This document shows, piece after piece, positions 26,497-35,158 of a stretch of DNA of 64,000 bases. The DNA is from Lachnospiraceae bacterium. Lineage in GTDB: Bacteria; Bacillota; Clostridia; Lachnospirales; Lachnospiraceae. The stretch is from positions 1 to 64,000 of the forward strand of contig JAAVHZ010000014.1 in the NCBI GenBank assembly GCA_014799465.1. The letters are read 5' to 3'. Numbering within the stretch: the first letter of the stretch is position 1; each line of letters starts with the position of its first letter. The translations under genes were made by a program, and so were the position numbers. The notes under the pieces were generated by a model. The model was not told where the DNA came from. It saw only the letters and a program-made list of their open reading frames with translations, and made no database searches.

Positions 26497-27605
26497 TTTA
26501 ATCCTCCGTTTTCACTCAGATTATCAAGAAACTTCTCCATATACTCTTTTTGCGGTGTTATTACATTAATATCTACATCTTTATTGTTTTTTGCAAATTC
26601 TTCTAAAATATCTTTCAGATTCCAAGCTGATTTCATATAATCTTCTATAATATATCCTTTACTGTACCCAAGTCTGTTAAGCAGTATAGCAGATACAACA
26701 CCCGTTCTGTCTTTTCCCGCATTGCAGAAATATAGTACATTATTCTCTGCACTTTCCATATATTCAATAATCTTAGCCATCTGCCCATCTATCATATTCA
26801 AATAAGAAACAGGTACCAGCTCCGTACTTTCAGGTATCTTATTACCTCCTGTGACAGGCATACAAATATACTCAAATCCGTCTATATATTCAAGTGGGCA
26901 GGGTCTCTGCTTTCTTTCCCTGCTCTCCCTCAAATCTACTATAGTTAAAATATTGTTATCAGTCAGCCATTTAATATCAGTATCACTTAATGCAGCAGGA
27001 ACATCGCTTCTTATAAACTTAAAACTATCAGGCAATATTTTTCTTGTATTATGCGTTTCAGATAAAAGACTTTTTTTCTTTGACTTGAGGCGGTAAACCT
27101 TTACAGAAAACTCTTTTTTACCGTCAAACTTCATAGACTTGCCATCCTTTTCATATAGAAAGCCACACTTTTTAAGCACAGCACCGGAAGCAGGATTTGA
27201 CACATCATGGGTAGCTGTAAATTCATTAATATTTAATTCTTCCTCTGCAAACTTTAAGATACGCTTTGCTGCCTCAGTGGTATATCCCTGATTCCAGTAT
27301 TTATGCATTATATTATAGCCCAGCTCATATACACCTGATTCTTCATTAAAATTAATTCCTCCGCAGCCAAATAAATATCCCGTCTCCTTCAATACAAAAC
27401 CCCATTGATAAACTGTATCACTGAAATTATTTTTTTCTTCTGACTCAAGCCACTGTTTTGTATCTTCAACATTCTGATGTGTACACCAACGAACATACTC
27501 AGATACTCTGTCATCACTTGTCCATCTCTCAAATATATCCTCGGCATCATCTATGGACAGCGGTCTTAAAATCAATCTTTTTGTTGTTAATATTGGTGTA
27601 TTCAT
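26493..27605 (-). CDS. GNAT acetyltransferase / protein tyrosine phosphatase fusion
   Basis: A 370-residue two-domain protein. Residues 1-175 are a RimJ/RimL-type GNAT acetyltransferase (TTKRLILRPL start, NQGYTTEAAKRIL acetyl-CoA loop at 105-117, SNPASGAVLKKCGF at 136-149). Residues 185-365 are a PF13350-type tyrosine/dual-specificity phosphatase: VDLRESRE (223-230) and the catalytic loop CNAGKDRTG (nucleophile Cys294, Arg300). AAAGGAG lies ten bases before ATG. There is no frameshift between the domains. It is co-translated with the purine NTPase. The joint function is unknown. Confidence 0.88.
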   Translation of the reverse strand: MNTPILTTKRLILRPLSIDDAEDIFERWTSDDRVSEYVRWCTHQNVEDTKQWLESEEKNNFSDTVYQWGFVLKETGYLFGCGGINFNEESGVYELGYNIMHKYWNQGYTTEAAKRILKFAEEELNINEFTATHDVSNPASGAVLKKCGFLYEKDGKSMKFDGKKEFSVKVYRLKSKKKSLLSETHNTRKILPDSFKFIRSDVPAALSDTDIKWLTDNNILTIVDLRESRERKQRPCPLEYIDGFEYICMPVTGGNKIPESTELVPVSYLNMIDGQMAKIIEYMESAENNVLYFCNAGKDRTGVVSAILLNRLGYSKGYIIEDYMKSAWNLKDILEEFAKNNKDVDINVITPQKEYMEKFLDNLSENGGLK

Positions 27606-27640
27606 ATATATTGTGCTCCTTTGTAATTCTTAAAAGCTGC

Positions 27641-28504
27641 TCAATCCGTTATCATTTCAAAGTTACACTTATCTGCATTCTTCCATACACGCCGTATTTC
27701 ATCCCTGACCTCCATTAAAGCAAAACCTAACAGATTTTCACCTTTCCATTTCAATGGATTAAAAATATTTTCATCTGTCTGACGCATTTTTATTCCCCAG
27801 ATTCCGTCATATGGGCTGGCTTCCGCTATAACACTGTCACCTGTATTTAATAAAAACTCCCTAAGTTCAGGATTCTGTGTAAACTTAAAGTAATTGCCAT
27901 TAAGTACTATGGAATATTTCACTTCATTCCACACATTTTCATCAAAATTTCTAACTTTTCTTCCCAATGCCTTAATCTTCTTCGGGTCACTACACTTTAA
28001 AATCTGCCCGCAAGTTTCTTCGTCTCCAAATAATCTCGCTTTCTCCGCCATCATAAATTGCTCCATACAGCAGTATGTATCAGCCACTGACCAAAACTCC
28101 GACTTCCACCATTGGCTGAAACAGCTTTTTGTAATGCTTCCGTCTGATGAAGGCTGATGCCCCCAAAACATTGTATATTTCAACTTTTTCTTCTTAGAAA
28201 ACATATCTCTTATCTGTTCTATAGAATACTTTGGAGTTCCGTTTTCCCGCCAATAATCTATTAAAAATTCTTCTTTTTGAAAATAAAAGCCCTCATGCGT
28301 ATCATTCCAATACCCTTTCCATGTAACCGGCTCAGGAAAAAGTTCCTTATACTCTGCTGTTTCATTTTCATCAAGAGCCTCAAACCATTCTCCCCATTTT
28401 ATAATATAACTTTCTCCACTTCCCCACCTCCATCCAATTGAATATCTTTCAATATAAGGATATGCAATCCAAGGCGGCGGCATTATCTGCTTATCTCTTA
28501 ACAC
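27641..28504 (-). CDS. NADAR-domain protein (YbiA/RibX-like N-glycosidase fold)
   Basis: A 287-residue protein with an N-terminal ~95-residue extension rich in Trp/Tyr (MPPPWIAYPYIERYS) and a C-terminal NADAR domain: MFWGHQ, FSQWWKSEF, MEQFMMAEKARLFGDEET, FDENVWNEVKYSIV, EASPYDGIWGIKM, NLLGFALMEVRDE. NADAR proteins act on ribosyl N-glycosidic bonds in riboflavin intermediates or NAD-derived/ADP-ribosylated substrates. GTG 28504 sits ten bases after GGAGG; an ATG at 28513 is too close to that site. It lies near NTPase and Nudix genes. Confidence 0.85.
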   Translation of the reverse strand: MLRDKQIMPPPWIAYPYIERYSIGWRWGSGESYIIKWGEWFEALDENETAEYKELFPEPVTWKGYWNDTHEGFYFQKEEFLIDYWRENGTPKYSIEQIRDMFSKKKKLKYTMFWGHQPSSDGSITKSCFSQWWKSEFWSVADTYCCMEQFMMAEKARLFGDEETCGQILKCSDPKKIKALGRKVRNFDENVWNEVKYSIVLNGNYFKFTQNPELREFLLNTGDSVIAEASPYDGIWGIKMRQTDENIFNPLKWKGENLLGFALMEVRDEIRRVWKNADKCNFEMITD

Positions 28505-28525
28505 AATTATCATTCCTCCATTTTA

Positions 28526-29494
28526 TCATACTGATACTTTAATACCGGATTTTTCAAATGCACTCATCAACTCTTCTTCACACATAGATATATATTCTAC
28601 AGACTCTAAATTTTTAAGCAGCTCAAAGCCATCTATACTTTTAACTAAAAATTCTTCTGACTCTCCATCCCAATCCGGCATAATTAAAAAATATATATCT
28701 TCTCCTCCATCAAAACAAAGTTCAGTAACACTATCTAAATCATCCTGTGTTAATTTCAAATTCTCAAAGTACTCTGCCATTTCATCAATGCATTTATAAC
28801 TGCCATATTCATCAAAATCATCTACATACTTTGCCTTCATTTCCTCTAATTCATCAGAAAAGCTTACTTCCTTATCTAATAAACTATTAATCACAACTAA
28901 TTTAAATCCAAAGTCTGCAAACATTCCGCTTTTATCTGTAAATTCAGCATTTACTGAATCAGGCATATCTTCATCGTCTTTCATTGTTCCATATATGCTT
29001 ATTAATTTGTTCAAATACTCGTGGATTTCCATTTTATTTCCTGATACTTTTTTATCCATAACAAAACATTCTTCATATTCTAATTCACCAAATTTATTAA
29101 CTTTCTTTTCATAAGCATTACGTTTCTTATCCAAATATTCAATAGTATCATCGTACAAATCTTCCCACCAAAAATCAAATCCGGCTGCCAGACACTCAAA
29201 TGTATTTTTCTTATAATCAATCATATATATGTATTCATGATTAACCCATGCTATAATTTCTCCTGTACCTGTAACCATAATTGGAATTGTATCATCAATA
29301 AAAAAAGTGTCCTTCACAAATTTTAAATATTCATCCGGATTAATTATTTTCAAAAATCCTTTACATATAGAACCAAATCCATATTCCTTCCATATTTTCA
29401 ATATGTCAGGAGGCAATTCCCTTTCATATTTTTTAATTAATTCCTGATTAACTTCATCTTTTATTACGAATCCCTGCATTATTTTATCAAACAT
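28526..29494 (-). CDS. GAD-like/DUF1851 domain protein, immunity-like
   Basis: A 322-residue acidic protein. The first half matches GAD-like plus DUF1851: LPPDILKIWKEYGFGSICKG, then FLKIINPDEY, GEIIAWV and a DFWWEDL block. The second half (about 160-320) looks like a separate acidic domain (FADFGFKLVVINSLL). DUF1851/GAD-like proteins include T6SS-type immunity proteins; none of the secretion machinery is seen here. ATG 29494 has GGAG seven bases upstream. It is the first gene after a good minus-strand promoter. Confidence 0.72.
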   Translation of the reverse strand: MFDKIMQGFVIKDEVNQELIKKYERELPPDILKIWKEYGFGSICKGFLKIINPDEYLKFVKDTFFIDDTIPIMVTGTGEIIAWVNHEYIYMIDYKKNTFECLAAGFDFWWEDLYDDTIEYLDKKRNAYEKKVNKFGELEYEECFVMDKKVSGNKMEIHEYLNKLISIYGTMKDDEDMPDSVNAEFTDKSGMFADFGFKLVVINSLLDKEVSFSDELEEMKAKYVDDFDEYGSYKCIDEMAEYFENLKLTQDDLDSVTELCFDGGEDIYFLIMPDWDGESEEFLVKSIDGFELLKNLESVEYISMCEEELMSAFEKSGIKVSV

Positions 29495-29530
29495 AGCTTT
29501 CTCCTTTATCATTATGATGTTACTAATTGC

Positions 29531-29560
29531 ATACTAGCACATATATTAAATCAGTGTCAA
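29531..29560 (-). promoter_or_regulatory. Promoter of the DUF1851/NADAR gene run
   Basis: The minus strand has a consensus -35 TTGACA (29555-29560) and -10 TAGTAT (29531-29536) with 18 bp between, 36 bp upstream of ATG 29494. It probably drives the genes down to at least the NTPase. Confidence 0.65.
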
Positions 29561-29683
29561 TTTATTTTTATAAATCTGCCACTATTACGTTTATTACAAA
29601 AAAGTGAGGTTTCAAGATTTAAATCAAAATATTTTTAATTAGGTGATATGCTTTTGATGTAATCAGAACTAAGGAGGAAAAAA

Positions 29684-30904
29684 ATGAAGAAACTAATAAC
29701 ATTAAGTTATACCATATTATGTATGGTCTTGCTTATTTTATGCTATATGAATTTTTCGTATGACGTGATAGAAAATATTCAAAATGAAAAACAAAAAATT
29801 GTAATTACAAAAGAAAAATTGGATATTATGTACAAGCATGTAGAAACAGATGGTAATGATTTAAAATATTATTTCTATTGTACAAACAATACATATAATT
29901 TTATAGATAAAGAATCAGCAAATATACTTCCCAACATTGCATTTTATGATTTAAAAGAAGCAGATAGTTATGATTTAACAACAAGTATTTTTTATGCGGA
30001 CAAATCACAATGTGATAGAACAATAAATGTTATACAAGATTTGGGGTATACGGTTACTACGGATACGTCTGTAGAGATTTCGGGTAAAATTTCAGTTCCT
30101 ACATTTGCAACTATTCCAATAGTCCTTGTAATTATGAGCATGATTTTCTATGTTTTATCCATCGGAAAAAAGACAGTGCTGAGAAAAATGGAGGGATACA
30201 CCACATTAGACATTTTAAAAGACGAGTTCTATAAACAATTACCAATGTATGCCATTATTACAGCACTGCCGGAATTGATTACAATCGGTGCTGTATTGTA
30301 TAATTATAACAACGCATTGACTGCTTTTTTTAAGTATGAAGTTAATTATATCCTGTTAGGCGGAGCTGCAATTTTAATAGGGATGATACTATCATGTATA
30401 GTAATATATACACAGAATAAAGCTGCATATATAAAAGGAAAAGTTCCAAGAAAAGGTATGTATGTTTTATCAATGATTTCAATGATTGTATTTATTATAT
30501 TTATTGATTTTTTTATGACTATTGCCATCAGAAATGTAAAACTATGTTATCATACCTATAAATCAGCTCATTTCATGGCAAATAAGATAGATGGATATGT
30601 AACCATTCCAATATATGAGAATAATGCTTCCTCGGATGGAATGGAGGATAATTATATGGAATTCTATAAGCAGACAGTTAATGAGTTTCAAGGGGTCCTT
30701 ATTAATGCAGGCAATTACCAATATGATTTGATATCAGGTACAACCATGTGCGAAGAATATGCAGAGCTTGTTGAAACCGGATATAATGCTAAAGCAAATT
30801 TTATTGAATATGATTCAAAGAAATCGAAAATATACTCATATAATGCTGCAATTGGCAATGGAACATATGGACAAATTGATTCACACTCGTTATTATTGTT
30901 TTAA
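29684..30904 (+). pseudogene. Truncated bacteriocin-associated integral membrane protein
   Basis: A 406-codon frame with a strong AAGGAGG site. N-terminal membrane helix, ~110-residue outer loop, then helices at about 145-162, 192-212, 222-242 and 260-282, with a conserved cytoplasmic stretch (KKTVLRKMEGYTTLDILKDE). This resembles the DUF1430/TIGR01654 family of 7-helix proteins (~650 residues) that sit beside ABC transporters and lactococcin-972-type peptides. The C-terminal third with the last helices is missing and no partner genes exist here. It is the only plus-strand gene in this region; likely a transferred and broken copy. Confidence 0.6.
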
Positions 30905-30982
30905 AAGAAAAAAACCGGCTCTAATTCTTTATAAGGGTTGTCTGAAGTTGTCTTCAAAAAATAAATTTATCTGACTAAACAT

Positions 30983-31744
30983 TTAAATCTCAACCCCAAA
31001 CTGCCCTCTGCTCCACAACCACATCGGTGTATGTACATCAATCGGAACATATTCAGTTCCATCTAACATTTCATACCATCTTTCAGCTAAAATCTGCTGC
31101 ACATTCGCCTTTTCTGCTTCTTCCGGTGTAATCACACCAAGCCTTGTGCTTGCCTGAATTACATGTGTATCAGGTGCAACTGTTATATTATTTCTATCAA
31201 CAAATATTACATTTGTATACTGTTCCATAACGTAAAGCCAATAATTACATATCTTATTACCTCCCAGATACGGAAATGCCTTTTTATTTTTGCTGATATA
31301 ATCTTTAATGGCTGAAACTTCATATCCCGTTTCCGAAAAAAGATTTCTTATGTCTCCATCAAATCTCCCGCATATAGTATCACATAATGTCTTCCATATA
31401 ACAGGCTGTTTATTCGGCTGCAGTGCAACTTTATATAATACAAGAATATTCCTTAACTCTTCTTCATCCATATCTGAAACTGCTTTGCAATCAAATACAC
31501 CCGGATAATCCTTATACATCCGATTGGCACATTCCCACAGCACATAAGAATTTCTCTGATAATTCAGAGCCATAGGCAGCGTAAAATACATATAATTCTC
31601 TTTTGTTTCCTTTGAAAGTCCCGGATTCTCATGTTCCGGCATTTTCTCACCGCCGAGTTTTCCTGACTTATATGCATCCATCAACAGATACACATTCTTC
31701 AATATTTTATTCTTATTGTAATCAGCTGATTTCTGGTGTTCCAT
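30983..31744 (-). CDS. HhH-GPD DNA-glycosylase-like protein
   Basis: A 253-residue protein that I place tentatively in the helix-hairpin-helix glycosylase superfamily. FPYLGGNKICNYW (157-169) resembles the hairpin (LPGVGxKTA), and APDTHVIQASTRLGVI (190-205) resembles the catalytic-Asp segment (VDTHVxRVxxRLGL), in the right order and about 25-30 residues apart. There is no C-terminal Fe-S cysteine cluster. It starts two bases after the Nudix gene, so the two are one unit. DNA base repair is inferred only. Confidence 0.5.
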   Translation of the reverse strand: MEHQKSADYNKNKILKNVYLLMDAYKSGKLGGEKMPEHENPGLSKETKENYMYFTLPMALNYQRNSYVLWECANRMYKDYPGVFDCKAVSDMDEEELRNILVLYKVALQPNKQPVIWKTLCDTICGRFDGDIRNLFSETGYEVSAIKDYISKNKKAFPYLGGNKICNYWLYVMEQYTNVIFVDRNNITVAPDTHVIQASTRLGVITPEEAEKANVQQILAERWYEMLDGTEYVPIDVHTPMWLWSRGQFGVEI

Positions 31745-31746
31745 TT

Positions 31747-32235
31747 CTAAAATCCTCTTCTCTTTGCTTCTTCCATCAGTCTTGGCTGAATCTGTGGATA
31801 TGTCCAGTTTTGTGGTAATTCACTTGTAATAACTATTTTCTCTATCTCACTATGTAATTCTTTTTCAAACGCCTGAACATTTGCAAAATACAACATTCCA
31901 AAGCTTTCATTTCCATCAAAATTATCTGGTGCTGTAACAGAATATACACAAATAGGTTTTATTTCAAAATCAAGTGCACCTGTCTCCTCATACAATTCTC
32001 TTTTTGCCGTATCATCAATTAATTCTCCCGACTCACTGTGTCCTCCGGGAACCTCCAAAGTATCTCTATCCTTGTGTTTGCAAAATACGTATTTTCCATT
32101 ATGTACTGTTATGATTACTGCAAATTTTAATAATTCATCAGCAACTTTGTCATAGAAACTGACCACTGTAGATTTCTTGGTATATGCCATTTTTGCAATC
32201 GCTTCTGTATCTTTTGTTTCTGCTTTATAAGTCAT
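31747..32235 (-). CDS. Nudix hydrolase
   Basis: A 162-residue Nudix protein with a perfect Nudix box: G65, E71, R79-E80, E83-E84 and G86 (GGHSESGELIDDTAKRELYE). The family cleaves nucleoside diphosphates linked to another moiety, such as oxidised NTPs or ADP-ribose; the substrate is not predictable. It is the first gene of a two-gene unit with the glycosylase-like gene, which would fit nucleotide-pool and DNA repair. An AAAGGAG lies 12 bases before ATG. Confidence 0.92.
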   Translation of the reverse strand: MTYKAETKDTEAIAKMAYTKKSTVVSFYDKVADELLKFAVIITVHNGKYVFCKHKDRDTLEVPGGHSESGELIDDTAKRELYEETGALDFEIKPICVYSVTAPDNFDGNESFGMLYFANVQAFEKELHSEIEKIVITSELPQNWTYPQIQPRLMEEAKRRGF

Positions 32236-32737
32236 TTCTATATAATACTCCTTTCTGTATCAAACATAAGACTATCCATATCGAAAATTACGTTCATCTA
32301 TTTTATCTGCTTTCTTATAAATGTAATATTTTATATAAAATCTCTACATATGTATTATCTCAAACATTATAGCATACAGATTAATGAATTGCTATAGAAT
32401 ATCAAACATAAAACAGTAGTGCTGCAAACTGGTTCTAATCTCTATCCTAATAAAATTACTGTATTGCCATAAAACATTAAAGCAACTTTGATTTTAAGAA
32501 AATGCTGACACAAAGAAAACCCTTGAAAACACTGAATTTTCAAGGGGTTCATAAAATCTCTTATTCTTCTTGTAATTATCTCTTTGTAAACGTTTTGATA
32601 GCTTGAAAAGCGTGAAAACAAGGGATTTCTTACATCAAGTGCTGCATACTTGTTTTATATGTTGGACTGCCCAAGGCGGTTCACGGCTTCTATGAATTTA
32701 CAGTTTCGCATATAGCATTAATCGAAAGGATCTACTT
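32236..32737. other. Gene-free left flank of the restriction-modification island
   Basis: About 500 bp without a convincing gene. It contains the inverted repeat at 32521-32545 and, from about 32600, sequence of different base use leading into a small DUF6061-like frame. This is the probable left junction of the inserted island. Confidence 0.45.
32521..32545. repeat. Inverted repeat, possible attachment-site arm
   Basis: A perfect 9-bp inverted repeat (CCTTGAAAA, 7-bp loop, TTTTCAAGG), extended by AAC/GGTT on the flanks with one bulge. The left arm AACCCTTGAAAA resembles AACCCTTGTAAAA at 38430 at the other side of the island. Confidence 0.4.
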
Positions 32738-32887
32738 ATGACTAAAATAATTATTGCAATGTATAACCCTGAAACCGACTGCGTTGAGGTCAGCCTCGAC
32801 GAGCAAATCCACGTCTCCTTTGACTGTCAAAAATGTAATGTTTCACATCCTCGTTCCACAAGTAAAGATTTCATTTTATCTAAATAG
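32738..32887 (+). CDS. Truncated DUF6061-like small protein
   Basis: A 49-residue frame starting at ATG 32738 with GAAAGGA ten bases upstream. The start MTKIIIAMYNPETDCVEVSL resembles DUF6061 proteins, which are common on Clostridia conjugative elements; after Cys30 the similarity stops and the usual acidic C-terminal half is missing. Its GC is higher than the surroundings. I treat it as a remnant of a mobile element. Confidence 0.4.
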   Translation: MTKIIIAMYNPETDCVEVSLDEQIHVSFDCQKCNVSHPRSTSKDFILSK

Positions 32888-33246
32888 CAATCTTCCGCAC
32901 CTTTTTTTCAATCGATAACACAAACGAATATAAGCCTTTTAAATGTTCTATTTCTTTATAGTCCTTTTCTTCTTTATCATATTGATTAATTGCGAACCAA
33001 AAAATATAATTTTTTAATTTTCTTCCTACACTTAAATGTCTATAATTATTCTTGTCTTTTGTTATACTTACCCCAGTAATTCGTACATGATTTGTTTTCT
33101 CTAAAAATAAAATTGTTACTTTCCCTTCCGTACATTTCAACTTTTATTGGTACGTAAAGTGCAAATTTTTTATTATATGAACTTATATTATTTTTACTTC
33201 GAACATCATAATATATATAATCTAAGCTTTGTATAAAATTAGACAT
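32880..33246 (-). pseudogene. Frameshifted hypothetical gene downstream of the DpnII-type system
   Basis: Two overlapping frames make one plausible protein of about 120 residues. Frame one starts at ATG 33246 (GAGAGG six bases upstream; MSNFIQSLDYIYYDVRSKNN) and runs to 33046; frame two continues from about 33110 to 32880 (RITGVSITKDKNNYRHLSVG). The switch falls in an A/T-rich run near 33100-33120. No family is recognised. Either a real frameshift mutation or a sequencing error. Confidence 0.5.
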
Positions 33247-33268
33247 TTCTGTTCCTCTCACTATATCT

Positions 33269-33448
33269 TCATCTACAACTTTTACACCATGATTGATTTC
33301 TAATATTTCCGTCTCCCATATTTCTATATCCAAATTCACTAAGTGGCTTTTCTTCTCCACAATTCGGACATACACGTGTAGGCTCACTTCCATTATAACC
33401 ACTTGTCTGAATGATAGGTTTTTTATTGTTTTTATCATTTTTTAACAT
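33269..33448 (-). CDS. Small zinc-ribbon protein (HNH-type N-terminus)
   Basis: A 59-residue protein with two CxxC pairs (VCPNCGEEKPLSEFG and WCKSC) spaced like the zinc ribbon that begins many HNH endonucleases. GGAG lies eight bases before ATG 33448. The frame stops at TGA after WCKSCR, and nine further codons (RYSERNRNV) follow before TAA, so the gene may have been longer once. It is 41 bp after the DpnII-type endonuclease and may belong to its transcript. Confidence 0.55.
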   Translation of the reverse strand: MLKNDKNNKKPIIQTSGYNGSEPTRVCPNCGEEKPLSEFGYRNMGDGNIRNQSWCKSCR

Positions 33449-33488
33449 AACATTTTCTCCTTCCACATATTTGCCATTAAGCAAAATA

Positions 33489-34352
33489 TTATAAAAACAC
33501 CTTTTCCATAACCCCATTTTCCATATCATCAATACTATAAATCGTATCCATAACCTCGAATGTTTCTCTCAAGTTACCTCTTGCACTCTTCCAACCAATT
33601 CCATCTGTAAACCATACGAATGTAAATCCCTCAATAGTATCAGACTCCTGCGAAAGCATCTTATAACTTCGTGCAGTTTCATTTAGTTTTGAACCCCCGC
33701 CACCATAGAAGTTGGTTTCAATACCATAAATCATCTTATCTGTCTTGATTACAAAATCAAATCTCTTCGCAGCCTTACCCTGATTAGAAAGTGCGGATAA
33801 ATTAATGTTCCACTTTTCTTCAATGTCCTTAAGATACATTTCCTTGAAGTAATTTACATCTTTTTCAAACCCTGCTGCCACAATATACTTTTCAACTAAA
33901 TCTTCCATCTGGTGACCGCCACGATTCTTACGCCCATTAGAATCCAATCCTGTTTCAATACCCAATGCATAATCCACAAGATTATTTACCAAGTGATTAG
34001 CAATCATATCAAACAATCCGGTCTTACGCATGAACTCCTTGTACTGCTCCACACTGTAATTCATCTTCTTAAAGTTATACAAGAATGCACCTTCTTCATC
34101 CTGTGCATAGATTTCATATCCTCTCACAGCAAGGAGCAATGGAACACATTGCAATGTTTCTGGATACTTTTTCAATATCTTCTCGAAGTCTTTCTCTATA
34201 TTTTTTGAACCAATTAAGGAATTAAAAATGTTCAATTCCAACTTGATTTCTTCTACATTTCTTACGACTTTTTCAAAGTCGATATAGTAATCATAACTTG
34301 ATATACTTGGTCTGAACTTACTCAGCCATTCATCAAAATCTCTATTTGTCAT
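33489..34352 (-). CDS. dpnII: Type II restriction endonuclease, DpnII/MboI type (GATC)
   Basis: A 287-residue DpnII-family endonuclease (PF04556). The family blocks FDEWLSKFRPSISSYDYYID, then RGGHQMEDLVEKY, and the nuclease core KRFDFVIKTDKMIYGIETNF with YGGGGSKLNETARSYK, are all present. By family it cuts unmethylated GATC. Its ATG overlaps the end of the dpnA-like gene by 11 bp, with GAAGG six bases upstream. The order methylase-methylase-nuclease is the same as in the pneumococcal DpnII system. Confidence 0.93.
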   Translation of the reverse strand: MTNRDFDEWLSKFRPSISSYDYYIDFEKVVRNVEEIKLELNIFNSLIGSKNIEKDFEKILKKYPETLQCVPLLLAVRGYEIYAQDEEGAFLYNFKKMNYSVEQYKEFMRKTGLFDMIANHLVNNLVDYALGIETGLDSNGRKNRGGHQMEDLVEKYIVAAGFEKDVNYFKEMYLKDIEEKWNINLSALSNQGKAAKRFDFVIKTDKMIYGIETNFYGGGGSKLNETARSYKMLSQESDTIEGFTFVWFTDGIGWKSARGNLRETFEVMDTIYSIDDMENGVMEKVFL

Positions 34353-35145
34353 TTGCTACCTTCTCCAATCTTTTCTTGGATATCTGCAAGTATTCTTCGC
34401 TTACTTCTATCCCAATAAACTTCCGACCAAATCGCACAGCCTCTACTCCGGTAGTTCCAGAACCACAAAAAGGATCCAGTATAACTTGTCCTTCCTCCGT
34501 AGACGCCAATACGATTTTTTCAAGCAGATATTCCGGTTTCTGTGTAGGATGCTTTCCCTCTGTCTTTTCTGAAGGCTTTGTTAATGCACCTGTCCACACA
34601 TCCTTCATCTGCTTACCTTCATTCATTTCTTTCATCTTCTGATAATCAAAAAAATGCCGAGACTTCTTTTCATTCTTCTTTGCCCATAAAATGGTTTCCG
34701 TAGAATGTGTGAAGCATCGACATGCTAAATTTGGTGGTGGATTTGTTTTCTGCCATGTTATGTTGTTGATTATCTTGAAGCCTTCCTGCTCCAATGCCAT
34801 ACCAATCGAATATATATTGTGTAACGTTCCCGATATCCAAATCGTGCCATTCGGCTTTAGTACTTTCTTACATAACTTAATCCACTTTCTGTTAAACTTA
34901 TGTTTTTCTTCGACGCTGGTACCACTTTCCGAAAGCTTATCCCATGAGCCTTTATTTACTGAAACCATTTTTCCGCCCTGACAAGTAATGCCATCATTAC
35001 TTAAAAAGTATGGTGGGTCTGCAAATATCATATCAACTGATTCTGATTCCATTTGGGTTAGAATTTTAAAGGAATTACCTAATACCAGTTGTAGCTCTTC
35101 TGTCTCGAAATAAAATGGCACTTTCTTTTTAAATAAGTTCTCCAC
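34342..35145 (-). CDS. dpnA: DpnA-type adenine DNA methyltransferase
   Basis: A 267-residue N4/N6 methyltransferase of the DpnA type: catalytic motif DPPYFLS at 43-49 and the AdoMet motif DPFCGSGTTG in the C-terminal part, i.e. beta-class order. In the known DpnII system this second enzyme also methylates single-stranded GATC and protects incoming transforming DNA. The start is GTG 35145, with AAAGGAG eight bases upstream. It overlaps the endonuclease gene and follows dpnM by 13 bp. Confidence 0.92.
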   Translation of the reverse strand: MENLFKKKVPFYFETEELQLVLGNSFKILTQMESESVDMIFADPPYFLSNDGITCQGGKMVSVNKGSWDKLSESGTSVEEKHKFNRKWIKLCKKVLKPNGTIWISGTLHNIYSIGMALEQEGFKIINNITWQKTNPPPNLACRCFTHSTETILWAKKNEKKSRHFFDYQKMKEMNEGKQMKDVWTGALTKPSEKTEGKHPTQKPEYLLEKIVLASTEEGQVILDPFCGSGTTGVEAVRFGRKFIGIEVSEEYLQISKKRLEKVANDK

Positions 35146-35158
35146 TACTCCGACTCCT

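Noticed and set aside
32521-32545. Inverted repeat as a terminator of the Nudix or DUF6061 gene
   Set aside because: It lies about 290 bp from the Nudix start side, not behind a gene end, and has no T-run; an attachment-site arm fits better but remains unproven.
33269-33300. TGA in the zinc-ribbon gene as a selenocysteine codon
   Set aside because: Only nine codons follow before TAA, homologous position is Arg-like and no SECIS-type hairpin is apparent; an ordinary stop or truncation is simpler.
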